DNA from: Pseudocitrobacter sp913778145
GTDB lineage: Bacteria; Pseudomonadota; Gammaproteobacteria; Enterobacterales; Enterobacteriaceae
Assembly (NCBI GenBank): GCA_035726825.1
Contig: JALNTX010000016.1
Coordinates: forward strand, 1-64,000
Length of the DNA stretch: 64,000 nt
Direction of reading: 5' to 3'
Part shown: in pieces, positions 8,059 through 16,214 of the stretch
How positions within the stretch are numbered: the first letter of the stretch is position 1
Layout of the letters: each line of letters starts with the position of its first letter
Program-made: the position numbers and the translations under genes
The notes under the pieces: model-generated
The model's input: only the letters and a program-made list of their open reading frames with translations
The model's database searches: none
Told to the model about the DNA's origin: nothing

Positions 8059-8532
8059 TTACTGGTATTGAATTTTTAGCGTGGCGGACGCTGAGAAAAC
8101 GCCTGTTTCCACCTCGCTATCGTCACTTTTTACCGGAGCCGCCTGTAATTGCGGGATCTCCGGCCATGTGAAGGGAGTCCAGGTATTCAACGGCATCGCC
8201 TCGCCGTTCATGTAGATCTTGATCCCCAGCCCTTCCCGGTCCGTTGCCAGATAATCGTCGCTAAAGGAGGTGGCAGTACCTTCAAACTGCATTTCGAGAT
8301 CGTTCGACACGAGATCTTCACACGACAGGGTGTAATCAATACTTTTCATAAAGTTCTCCCCGTTTATCTCACGCGATTGCAGGTTGCTGCCGAAGTCGAC
8401 GTTGATCGTCTCGCCGTTATTAATTTCACAGACGCCATCCACCAGCACACCGGTCACATTCACCGTCAACGCCGCCTGAGCAGATGGCATCAACAACGCT
8501 GCCGCCAGCAGAGCTAAAAAGTATCTAGTCAT
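8059..8532 (-). CDS. Minor fimbrial subunit
   Basis: A 157-residue pilin-fold protein. The start at 8532 gives a clean signal peptide (MTRYFLALLAAALLMPSAQA); longer upstream starts lie inside the preceding gene and lack one. The mature part has the usual pilin cysteine pair (GVCEINNGE and LSCEDLV) and ends LKIQYQ, a typical aromatic C terminus recognised by the periplasmic chaperone. Its start overlaps the preceding subunit gene by 8 bp. It is probably an adaptor between adhesin and shaft. Confidence 0.85.
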   Translation of the reverse strand: MTRYFLALLAAALLMPSAQAALTVNVTGVLVDGVCEINNGETINVDFGSNLQSREINGENFMKSIDYTLSCEDLVSNDLEMQFEGTATSFSDDYLATDREGLGIKIYMNGEAMPLNTWTPFTWPEIPQLQAAPVKSDDSEVETGVFSASATLKIQYQ

Positions 8533-9109
8533 AATTAAGCCTGAAGTGAATAAGCGCATGCCAGGCTCCCGCCACCAGTGGCGAAGCCGTGCGTTCCGGC
8601 GCGATATAGTAGAAGAGCTGATTGTCGCCAGACTCCAGCAATAACGGCTGACCCTCACCGCCCAAACGAATGTCACGGTGATAACGATCCGTCATCCGCA
8701 ACGCCATACCCTGCGTCCCATTAACCCGAATCAGACCGGGATTCATCGGTTCTGAGGGCGCAACAAACGTCGCGGTGACGGAAGGTTGATCGCGGCTCCA
8801 CAACAGGTTTCCGCTCCACGCATCACGCAGCGAACTCGGCGATGGCAGACAATCTTCCAGCCGAATTTCAACGCGGACAGGTGTGCCCTGATCGCCTGGC
8901 TTTTTCAGCGACGCGGTCGGGATCGTCCCCATATCCACTTCCTGCCAGCTCGAGGCCATCGCCAGGCGACAAGCGCTCTCGGTAAGCGCTCCGTGTACAT
9001 GCAGCAGCCCGTATTCGCCATCAACCAGCTGCGGTTCCTGCGCATGAACCAGGCCCGCGGCCATCATCCATGCCAGAACGCCACCGACGGTGAAGATTGC
9101 AGTTTTCAT
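8525..9109 (-). CDS. Minor fimbrial subunit
   Basis: A 194-residue pilin-like protein with a signal peptide (about 1-23, ending VHA). Two cysteines, in ESACRLAM and LEDCLPS, have pilin spacing, and the C terminus HFRLNYD suits chaperone recognition. An AGGAGG ribosome binding site lies 5 nt before the ATG. It follows the chaperone gene by 18 bp. It resembles the 190-residue subunit at 12406-12960 (EVDMGTIP and IRFRM/HFRLNYD-type endings), so the operon has two related minor pilins plus an adaptor. Confidence 0.85.
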   Translation of the reverse strand: MKTAIFTVGGVLAWMMAAGLVHAQEPQLVDGEYGLLHVHGALTESACRLAMASSWQEVDMGTIPTASLKKPGDQGTPVRVEIRLEDCLPSPSSLRDAWSGNLLWSRDQPSVTATFVAPSEPMNPGLIRVNGTQGMALRMTDRYHRDIRLGGEGQPLLLESGDNQLFYYIAPERTASPLVAGAWHALIHFRLNYD

Positions 9110-9127
9110 CCAGCCTCCTCTTTCCGC

Positions 9128-9883
9128 TTACTTTTTCTTTTCCTGAGGCACCGCTTTGCACGCGCCGCCGTTGCAGTTAAAGACCAGCTTTGCCCTGCCA
9201 CCGAAATCATTCACGTAGGTCAGAACCGGCGCACCGCCCAGTTCCGATGCTGATGGCGCCAAATCAATCTGCCCTTTCGGTTCGACCATCACCGGCTTAA
9301 AGCCCGCTGCCGCTTTCCCCGTTAACGTCGAAGACGCATTAACCAGCGAAATGTAATAAGGGGTTGGGTTATTGACGCGATACTTATCGCCAGCGCGCGT
9401 CAGCGTCACCTGCTCCTGGAACGGCGTCGCATAGTCCGCGCGTTTCACTTCGATAGCTTCCGGGCGGTAAAACAGTTTGATACGTGTCTGTAGCGCCAGT
9501 TGAAGCGTGTTCGGCTTGCTACTCTTCGGAGGGATCTCACGCAGGTTGAAATAGAACAGCGATTCGCGATCTTGCGGCAAACGATGGACAGACGCCGTCG
9601 ACTGCACTTTCAACTGGCTCTGCTCGCCAGGCTCAATGCGTTGTACGGGGGGCAACAGCACCAGCGGATCGGTGATCTTTTTCCCCTTAGGATCCTCAAT
9701 CCATCCCTGCGCCAGATAAGGCAAGGTTTTGTTCTCGTTAGTAATGCGCAGGCTGACCGATTTGGCCGCGCCGTCAAAAATAACGCGGGTACGATCCAGG
9801 GAGACCGCCGCCGTTGCGCTTTGCGTCAGGCCAGCCAGTATCAGCGTCGTGATGGCGATTGCAGAAGATCGAACAATAGTCAT
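9128..9883 (-). CDS. Periplasmic fimbrial chaperone
   Basis: A 251-residue PapD/FimC-type chaperone. The signal peptide is about residues 1-25 (ending TAA). The first immunoglobulin-like domain has VSLDRTRVIFDGAAKSVSLR with the donor Arg, followed by the subunit-binding strand (SQLKVQS). The Lys of the active-site pair is seen in TRIKLFYRP, and the second domain has VNNPTPYYISL. It caps pilins in the periplasm by donor-strand complementation and delivers them to the usher. It lies 31 bp downstream of the usher gene. The C terminus contains a Cys pair in NCNGGACKA. Confidence 0.95.
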   Translation of the reverse strand: MTIVRSSAIAITTLILAGLTQSATAAVSLDRTRVIFDGAAKSVSLRITNENKTLPYLAQGWIEDPKGKKITDPLVLLPPVQRIEPGEQSQLKVQSTASVHRLPQDRESLFYFNLREIPPKSSKPNTLQLALQTRIKLFYRPEAIEVKRADYATPFQEQVTLTRAGDKYRVNNPTPYYISLVNASSTLTGKAAAGFKPVMVEPKGQIDLAPSASELGGAPVLTYVNDFGGRAKLVFNCNGGACKAVPQEKKK

Positions 9884-9914
9884 GTCAGTAAACTCGTCTC
9901 TTAGTCAGGCCGAT

Positions 9915-12404
9915 TCATTCCGGCGCACAGGTTAAAAGCAGGTTATCCAGCACCTGCGGCAGAACAGGCGGCATCTGCACTACGCAGCGGGTTTTGCCAT
10001 CCCATTTCACACTCATTTTTCCGTTCGGGCTGATGCCGCTCAGCCAGACGCTACCTTCGTCATTGACCACCCCGGTCTCCTGATTTTTGTCATTCACCAC
10101 GGACGCGCCAAACGGCGGGAAACTGCCATCCGCTTTGCGAATAAAGGCCATCGCTTTACCCCCAGCAATCACATCAAACTGGCGGTAGCCAATCGCGCCC
10201 TCGGTCAGCGTGGCCTGAGACACAGAACGCGTCACATCGGCATTTTCCGCGAGCTTATCGACATCAATACGAATCGGATTTCGGTAGTAGCTGTTCACAT
10301 CGGCAATCACCGCCTTACCAAAACGGTTGGTTTTCACCGACGCGCCAAACCCTTTCACCGGCACGTCGCTGACGCCTGAGGTGTCCACGAGCACGCGGCT
10401 GCCGCCACGGGCGTTGGAGCGGTGCGCGGCGGCACCTTCCGTTGTTGCCGTCAGGCCGCCGTTTACCGTCATTCCCAGCCCGCTGTAGCTGCCGGACTGA
10501 TAGCTGGCATTGGCCTGAACCTGCGCGCTGTCACCCTGCCAGGTGTAATAGCCATAAGCCGTTGAGCCGCTGCGCGATAAGCCGCTGCTGACCTGGTAAC
10601 TGTTATGCTCATCAAGGCGACCGTAATAGCTCACGCGGTGAGTGTTGTCGGTGCGGTTAACCGTCGCGCCGTAGCTGATGGACGCACCATCGCCAAACGG
10701 CATCGACAGGGAGATGTAAGCGCCATCATCTTTCTGCGAGTAGTATTCGCTGCGATAGACGGACAGAGAGACGCTCATGTTTTTGATCGGGCCAATATCG
10801 ACATAGCGTGACAGCGACAAACTCAGGCGATCGTTATCGGCGCTATTCCAGTAAGTCTGGTGGCTGTAGTTGAGGTAGGCCGTTAACCCCACATCGCGAA
10901 AACGCTGATTAAAGGAGACGGTGTATTTCTCTTTGGGGCTATGCGTCACGCCGCTGCCATAGCGGGCATCGAGATACTCCGACATGCTCATAAAGTCGCG
11001 CTCAGAGAAGCGATACCCGGCGAAGGTGACCTGGCTGTCGTAGTCATCAAACGTTTTCGAGTAGCTGACGCGGTATGAGGTTCCGGTCATCACGCCATCC
11101 GAAGGCAGCGAGGCGCGTGATTGCGTGACATCCGCCGCGATCGCTCCCAGCAGATAGAGATCGCGACCGATCCCCATCGACAGCGCGTTATAGTCGCCGC
11201 CAATGATTGAACCGCCATAGAGGGTCCAGCCGTTGGCAATCCCCCACGAGGCTTCACCCGACGAGAAGAGCGGCCCCTGCATACTATGTTCCCATTCGGA
11301 CGGTTTCCCCATCGCCAGCTTATAGCGCACCGCGCCCGGACGCGTCAGATAGGGAACGGAAGCCGTGCTGACCTGGAAAACCTGCACGCTACCGTCGAGT
11401 TCTTCAACGCGTACATCCAGCGTACCGGAGACGGCATCATTGAGCTCCTGAATACGAAATGGCCCGGCGGCAACCTGCGTTTCATACAACACGCGGCCCT
11501 GCTGGCTGATAACCACCTTCCCGCCCGAGCGCGACACGCCGGTCACTTCCGGCGCATAACCGCGCAGGCTTGGCGGCAACATGCTCAGATCAGAGTTGAG
11601 ACTGACGCCGCTGAAGCGGAAGGTGTCAAAAATATCCGAGCTGAGGTAATCCTCGCCCATGGTGAGTTTTGCTTTCAGCGATGGAATTGCACGATAGAGG
11701 TAATAGCGGCTAAAGGTAAAATCTTTATCCGTGTAGCCGTTACGGCGGTTCCAGTTCATCTGCCAGTCGGCGCGCGCACGCCACGGCCCGAGGTTGGCGC
11801 CAAAGACGCCGGTACCGCTCAGGTTCTGGCTATCGGCGCTATTATTTGAGTGCTGGGTCTGGAAATTGAGATTGTAGTCGGCAATCAGCCCGGCGATCCC
11901 GTCATCCCAGCGCGAAGGCGGATCCCAATTTGGCGCGGTAAATTCGATATACGCCTGCGGAATAGAGAGATAGAGTGTGTCCTTAGAAAGGTCGACGCGA
12001 ATTTCCATCCCGTGCAGGCTGTTTGTATCCAGGCACTGCCCTTCGCGTAACCAGCGCAGTTCACTGAGCGTGCTGCTTTTAAGGTTAAGGCGTGAAACCT
12101 GATCGGGCGTCAGGCAAATCAGGCTGTTTTTTCCGTCGTCGCCGTCGGCATACACCACAATCGACTCTTCACGCAGAATGTCCTTATTCACCATAATCGT
12201 GAAGGTGTATTCCCCTGGCATCACGTAGCCACGACGTGAAAAGTGGCTCAGATCGATATTGTTTTTATCCTGAGTATCCAGCACGTCAGTATTAAACTGA
12301 ATCTCATCTTCCGCCCAGACAGAAACCGGGATCATCAGTAAAAATATGGCGGCACTGAGCGCTGAACGCTTAAAAGGCATTTTATTAATAAAAGGTGTCT
12401 TCAT
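9915..12404 (-). CDS. Outer membrane usher
   Basis: An 829-residue FimD/PapC-type usher: signal peptide (about 1-31), N-terminal chaperone-binding domain with FNTDVLD and SRRGYVMPGEYT, 24-strand barrel with the plug domain in the middle (YAPEVTGVSRSGGKVVIS), and C-terminal domains with the cysteine pair in GKTRCVVQMP and LLLTCAPE. Full length for the family. It forms the outer membrane pore through which chaperone-subunit complexes are polymerised. Its start lies 2 bp after the stop of the preceding subunit gene, which implies coupled translation. Confidence 0.96.
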   Translation of the reverse strand: MKTPFINKMPFKRSALSAAIFLLMIPVSVWAEDEIQFNTDVLDTQDKNNIDLSHFSRRGYVMPGEYTFTIMVNKDILREESIVVYADGDDGKNSLICLTPDQVSRLNLKSSTLSELRWLREGQCLDTNSLHGMEIRVDLSKDTLYLSIPQAYIEFTAPNWDPPSRWDDGIAGLIADYNLNFQTQHSNNSADSQNLSGTGVFGANLGPWRARADWQMNWNRRNGYTDKDFTFSRYYLYRAIPSLKAKLTMGEDYLSSDIFDTFRFSGVSLNSDLSMLPPSLRGYAPEVTGVSRSGGKVVISQQGRVLYETQVAAGPFRIQELNDAVSGTLDVRVEELDGSVQVFQVSTASVPYLTRPGAVRYKLAMGKPSEWEHSMQGPLFSSGEASWGIANGWTLYGGSIIGGDYNALSMGIGRDLYLLGAIAADVTQSRASLPSDGVMTGTSYRVSYSKTFDDYDSQVTFAGYRFSERDFMSMSEYLDARYGSGVTHSPKEKYTVSFNQRFRDVGLTAYLNYSHQTYWNSADNDRLSLSLSRYVDIGPIKNMSVSLSVYRSEYYSQKDDGAYISLSMPFGDGASISYGATVNRTDNTHRVSYYGRLDEHNSYQVSSGLSRSGSTAYGYYTWQGDSAQVQANASYQSGSYSGLGMTVNGGLTATTEGAAAHRSNARGGSRVLVDTSGVSDVPVKGFGASVKTNRFGKAVIADVNSYYRNPIRIDVDKLAENADVTRSVSQATLTEGAIGYRQFDVIAGGKAMAFIRKADGSFPPFGASVVNDKNQETGVVNDEGSVWLSGISPNGKMSVKWDGKTRCVVQMPPVLPQVLDNLLLTCAPE

Positions 12405-12405
12405 C

Positions 12406-12960
12406 TCAGTAATAATCCATTCTGAACCGAATCAGGGTCTGATAACTGCCGGACTTCAACGGCTGTCCATTACTGACCAGACGTAGGGTGTAATTCAGAT
12501 CCATCATTCCGGGTGTAACTTCCCTGGCCGGAAGCGCAATTCCTGGCTCGGCGAAATGACCTTCACTATCGTGAATAGCAAGTTCAATACCCTCAGCATC
12601 ACCGCTAACAGAAAAACGATCGTTTCCGGCCATAGGATCGAACGTAATCTGGTAATACTCAGACTCATATTGGGTTTGCCCTGGTGCAGGCAAAAGAAGG
12701 CAGTTAATCAGACGAACCGTAAATTTTCGTGTCGGTCCATAACCTTTGACGGCAATTACAGAGACCGGCGTTTCACCCATATCAATAGTTTGATCGCGGC
12801 TATCGAGATCAATTGCACAAGGGGTATATAACACCTCACCGCGAATAAATACGGTGCCCTCGCCCTGGTTCGCCGCCATCGCCGTGGAACAAAAACCGGA
12901 TAAGAGAAAAAGGAGCGCTTTTGTCGCTGGCTGTAGTGACTGTGTATTTAAATAAATCAT
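12406..12960 (-). CDS. Minor fimbrial subunit
   Basis: A pilin-fold protein of 184 residues from the ATG at 12960, which follows GGGAG by 5 nt. A start at 12978 would add six residues without a better ribosome site. The signal peptide runs to about AMAA. Cysteines in YTPCAIDL and LINCLLLP form the pilin disulphide, and the C terminus FRMDYY is a chaperone-recognition strand. It lies between the major pilin and the usher, where FimI-like proteins are found, and is probably a shaft or anchor component. Confidence 0.85.
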   Translation of the reverse strand: MIYLNTQSLQPATKALLFLLSGFCSTAMAANQGEGTVFIRGEVLYTPCAIDLDSRDQTIDMGETPVSVIAVKGYGPTRKFTVRLINCLLLPAPGQTQYESEYYQITFDPMAGNDRFSVSGDAEGIELAIHDSEGHFAEPGIALPAREVTPGMMDLNYTLRLVSNGQPLKSGSYQTLIRFRMDYY

Positions 12961-12998
12961 TGCGCTCCCTTTTCTCATATTCAGCTGAAACTCATTTC

Positions 12999-13020
12999 AG
13001 GTGGCCCGTTAAGGCCACCT
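12999..13020 (-). other. Intercistronic hairpin after the major pilin gene
   Basis: Perfect 8-bp arms AGGTGGCC / GGCCACCT around a 6-nt loop lie 12 bp after the major pilin stop codon. There is no U-tract on the minus strand. It looks like an mRNA-stabilising or attenuating hairpin that would keep pilin mRNA in excess over downstream genes. Confidence 0.7.
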
Positions 13021-13032
13021 GCTGGTTCCAAA

Positions 13033-13548
13033 TTATTCGTAAGCCAGAGTCCAGTTGGTTACGCCGGTGAAATCACCTTCGGTCGGCGCTTCGCCACCGA
13101 TGATGTAAGCGGAGTAAGAGAGGGTGTTATCACCGTTGGTGATGGTCTGCCCGGTCGTTGCTTCGCCCAGGGTAATGGTGTTGCTGTCGCCATCGGTCAT
13201 CACGATACCGACATCCGTTGCGTTACCGGTTACGCCCAGTACCGCGCCGTCAACGCTGGAGGAAGCGCCGCTGAAGGTGGTAGTAACGGTGTTAGCCGTA
13301 TCAACAGAGCAGTTTTCCAGATGGATGTAGAAAGGAACTGGCGTAGAGGTACCGCCGTTTGCTACTGCAGAGCTGGAAACCTGGCCCAGGCTGATAGTCT
13401 GATCTTCATCACCCGCAGCGATTGAGCACGGCGCATCAATAACGGAACCGGTGAAGGTGACTACGCCGCTACCCTGATCTGCCTGAGCACCAAATACCAT
13501 TACGCCAGAAGCCAGAACGAAAGCAGAAACAATTTTATTAAGTTTCAT
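13033..13548 (-). CDS. Major fimbrial subunit, first operon
   Basis: A 171-residue type-1-like major pilin. The ATG at 13548 follows AAGGAT by 7 nt; the TTG three codons earlier is unlikely. The signal peptide ends at GAQA. The mature protein starts DQGSGVVTFTGSVIDAPCSI, with the donor strand and first cysteine; the second cysteine is in LENCSV. It ends WTLAYE with the penultimate Tyr expected for chaperone binding. It is small, Thr/Ser/Gly-rich and the first gene of the leftward operon, as for a shaft subunit. A stabilising hairpin follows it. Confidence 0.93.
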   Translation of the reverse strand: MKLNKIVSAFVLASGVMVFGAQADQGSGVVTFTGSVIDAPCSIAAGDEDQTISLGQVSSSAVANGGTSTPVPFYIHLENCSVDTANTVTTTFSGASSSVDGAVLGVTGNATDVGIVMTDGDSNTITLGEATTGQTITNGDNTLSYSAYIIGGEAPTEGDFTGVTNWTLAYE

Positions 13549-13744
13549 AAATAACAATCCTTTTGATTGATCGACACACGAATAAAAGCATTAATAAATC
13601 GTTCAGAATCTTTCACTCAAACAATTCAACAGCAAGATTCACTCTCCCTGATAAAGTTAAAAGGCTCCCTGCCAATAGATGAAAATATCAGCCTTAACCC
13701 ATATGAAAGATTCGCAAACCACAATTGATTAGCGATTTACTAAT

Positions 13745-13758
13745 ACATAAACATCATT
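13745..13758 (+). repeat. 14-bp direct repeat, copy 1
   Basis: ACATAAACATCATT occurs here and again, exactly, at 14167-14180. The copies are 422 bp apart and lie nearer the left and right operon respectively. A regulator site is a plausible reading. Confidence 0.6.
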
Positions 13759-13869
13759 GATTCGGGTTCACATTAATATCGACAGCCCCGTCTCGCTGAC
13801 GTAATAAATTATCGATTAATCTCCAGAAAAAGAAAGGTCAAAAAACACGCAGATTTAAAATGAAATAAC

Positions 13870-13899
13870 AACTCTAAAAATAGAACTATTGTTAGAGTT
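13870..13899. repeat. Inverted repeat in fimbrial control region
   Basis: Arms AACTCTAA (13870-13877) and TTAGAGTT (13892-13899), 14-nt spacer. A second, tighter palindrome, TAACAAA-N5-TTTGTTA, follows at 13937-13955. Both could be protein-binding sites. Confidence 0.5.
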
Positions 13900-14166
13900 A
13901 AAAACTGAAATATCTCCATAATTATATTTATTTACTTAACAAACACGATTTGTTAGATTTTTATACTTACAATCAATAAAAATGCAGCATCTAACACTTA
14001 CAAAATCCACATTTTTTTGCCACGAAAAGTACTCAATGTCATCCAGTCCTCCTGCGTATGCACATGGCAGTAGAATGCAAATGACATTTTTTTAGAATGG
14101 AATTTAACATTGAGAGTGGATAGCTTAAGAGGAATATAACGCGGCACGGCATTTAACTTAACAACA

Positions 14167-14180
14167 CATAAACATCATTA
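14167..14180 (+). repeat. 14-bp direct repeat, copy 2
   Basis: Second exact copy of ACATAAACATCATT, about 540 bp upstream of the second major pilin gene, embedded in TTAAC-rich sequence. Confidence 0.6.
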
Positions 14181-14718
14181 ACTAATTTTCATAACGCGCT
14201 ATCTAATCACTTGCCATGAAATATAACAACAGAAAGAGGATGTGAAGGTTCTGAAAAAGTGCCGAATTCGGTTACCTTGCATCGATTGTTTATCACTTTT
14301 AAGAAAAAGCACTCGGGTTGATGCAGGGATAATCTCGTTCTTAACGATGCCAGTGTGAAAAGGTCATCGAGCGACGTCTGCCATGCTATTTGTCATGCAA
14401 ATTAAATCTCGCTGATAAAAGAGATGTAGCGCACTTTACATACCGTCATTCATTATCATCAGCCCTGGGTTTCACTCATTAAAATTGCCGCCAGTTCAAT
14501 AGAGTCATACTATTTTGTCACCAAATCCGCCGGAAAATACGAAAAAGGTAGTAGATGCAATACCGCTTCGGTTGCCCACTATTACCGGGCAGCATTCATC
14601 GCCGGAGAGATTAAACAATCCTGAACGGTTATTTAATCCCTGAAGAGAGGAAGCTGTGCACGTCTTTATCATTGTAATTCGAATGTCCTACTAAACAACA
14701 CAGTAACAGGATACGCAC

Positions 14719-15351
14719 ATGAAAAAGATATATCTGGGTTTGATGGTTACCGCGGCTTTATTGGGTGGCAGTGTGACAGCATATGCAGGCGATGATGTAG
14801 TGGAGTCAGCGGGTTATCACCCAGGTGGTGGTGGTGATGACACAACCACCGGCACGGGTGGGACGCTGTTATTTGATGGTGATGTATATACCGGATCGTG
14901 CAAAATTAAAGTCGTTGGCGTGAAAGATGGCAGTAATACTATTTATCTGAACTCTGTTCGTACTTCAGCCCTTTCGACAAAAGGCGATCTGGTAAACCGT
15001 ACTGACTTCAGCATCAACCTGAAAGACTGTGGTGACCCGGATGGAAAACACGGTACCTTCACACGTAAAGTGAAATGGACGGGTTCTTCCGGCCTTTACG
15101 GCTCTGGCAACCCTGGCTATCTGAAAAATACAGACAATACTGGCGCCGCTAACGTAGCCTTCGCGCTGACCAATCCAGGTAGTAATTCAATTATCAAACC
15201 CGGGTCTGACGCAGGTAAAGCTCGTGATCTAAACGATGGCACCTGGGATGTCTACAAATACCAGGTTAGCTACGTGAGCCCAGCAGGCAGCGGCAACCCA
15301 ACGGGTGGTCATGTTTCTGCAAACGCAACCTATCAGATTTTCTACGAGTAA
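14719..15351 (+). CDS. Major fimbrial subunit, second operon
   Basis: A 210-residue exported pilin with a signal peptide of 23 residues ending AYA. The mature protein begins with an unusual acidic Gly/Thr-rich stretch (about residues 24-48, including YHPGGGGDDTTTGTGG) before the normal donor strand and first cysteine (LLFDGDVYTGSCKIK). The second cysteine is in LKDCGD, and it ends TYQIFYE. An AGGAT ribosome site lies 7 nt upstream. As first gene of the operon, followed by a strong hairpin, it is probably the shaft subunit. The sequence is far from the first operon's pilin, so the two fimbriae are not recent duplicates. Confidence 0.9.
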   Translation: MKKIYLGLMVTAALLGGSVTAYAGDDVVESAGYHPGGGGDDTTTGTGGTLLFDGDVYTGSCKIKVVGVKDGSNTIYLNSVRTSALSTKGDLVNRTDFSINLKDCGDPDGKHGTFTRKVKWTGSSGLYGSGNPGYLKNTDNTGAANVAFALTNPGSNSIIKPGSDAGKARDLNDGTWDVYKYQVSYVSPAGSGNPTGGHVSANATYQIFYE

Positions 15352-15358
15352 TATCCAA

Positions 15359-15385
15359 AAAAGTGGCGGCACGCCGCCACTTTTA
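15359..15385 (+). terminator. Intercistronic terminator/attenuator after pilin
   Basis: Arms AAAAGTGGCGG (15359-15369) and CCGCCACTTTT (15374-15384), 4-nt loop, then TTTT within the arm and ATTTC. It starts 7 bp after the pilin stop. Partial read-through would give excess pilin over chaperone and usher. Confidence 0.85.
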
Positions 15386-15440
15386 TTTCATGTACAAAAG
15401 TAATGAAAATAAAATGATATAAAAATGCATGAGGGTAATT

Positions 15441-16145
15441 ATGAAACTCGTTGCTGCGCTCAGTGGATTATTATTATCAATTCCTGTCTTCGCCGATAGT
15501 ATTATCGTCAATGGAACACGCTTCATTTATAAAGAGAATGATAAAGAAGTCACCGTTCAATTATCTAATACTGCTGACCGCCCCTCTTTGGCCCAGGTTT
15601 GGCTCGATGATGGGGATCCTGAAGCCACTCCTGATAAAATATCTACACCATTTATTATTAATCCCCCAGTATCACGCATCGACCCACATAGCGGTCAGGT
15701 TATTCGTATTAAACTGAGCCCAGGTAGCCGCCTCTCGCAAACAAAAGAATCGATCTGGTGGCTTAATGTGCTGGATATACCTGGCTCATCTAAGGCAGAT
15801 AAAGCCCCAGAAGGCGCAGGCCTTTTTAAAATGGCAGTCCGTTCCCGGTTTAAGCTCATTTATCGTCCAGACTCACTCTCCGGTCGGTCATCAGCAATAG
15901 AAAAAATCAAACTGCAACCTGCTGGCAGTTCATTAACTATGACGAATCCAACGCCATTCTATATTACGGTCGCCACTATCAGTCCAGACGGTGGTGAACC
16001 TATTAATTCAGATGCCGTCATGCTTGCACCACAATCATCACAAACCATTTCTTTGCGGCAAACTGTCCATGCCGGTGAAAAGTTGATGCTGGAAGAGATT
16101 AATGACTACGGTGCACTAGCAAAAAGCAAAGCTACTGCGGGTTAA
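15441..16145 (+). CDS. Periplasmic fimbrial chaperone
   Basis: A PapD-type chaperone of 234 residues. The ATG at 15441 follows GAGGG by 6 nt and begins a signal peptide ending VFA; the ATG at 15429 is the alternative. The first domain has VNGTRFIYKENDKEVTVQL and the active-site Lys in RFKLIYRP. The second domain has NPTPFYITVATI and a closing EINDYG motif. It serves the usher encoded 69 bp downstream. Confidence 0.93.
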   Translation: MKLVAALSGLLLSIPVFADSIIVNGTRFIYKENDKEVTVQLSNTADRPSLAQVWLDDGDPEATPDKISTPFIINPPVSRIDPHSGQVIRIKLSPGSRLSQTKESIWWLNVLDIPGSSKADKAPEGAGLFKMAVRSRFKLIYRPDSLSGRSSAIEKIKLQPAGSSLTMTNPTPFYITVATISPDGGEPINSDAVMLAPQSSQTISLRQTVHAGEKLMLEEINDYGALAKSKATAG

Positions 16146-16214
16146 TGCCAACGTTTTATAACAAACAGGCACCGGCAGCAGCCGGAGAATTCTCTTTTTT
16201 CAGGGCGGAATCTC

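Larger units (their letters stand above)
13549..14718. promoter_or_regulatory. AT-rich control region between the two fimbrial operons
   Basis: A 1.17-kb stretch without a credible gene, flanked by the divergent major pilin genes. It is AT-rich throughout 13550-14260, as expected for DNA silenced by H-NS. It holds an exact 14-bp direct repeat (13745-13758 and 14167-14180), an inverted repeat with 8-bp arms (13870-13877 / 13892-13899) and one with 7-bp arms (13937-13943 / 13949-13955). Promoters for both operons must lie here but were not assigned. No recombinase gene or long flanking inverted repeat for phase inversion was found. Confidence 0.7.

Noticed and set aside
13549..14718. Possible invertible promoter element (fimS type) between the fimbrial operons
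   Set aside because: No fimB/fimE-type recombinase gene is present, and the inverted repeats seen are only 22 and 12 bp apart centre to centre, too close to flank a promoter.
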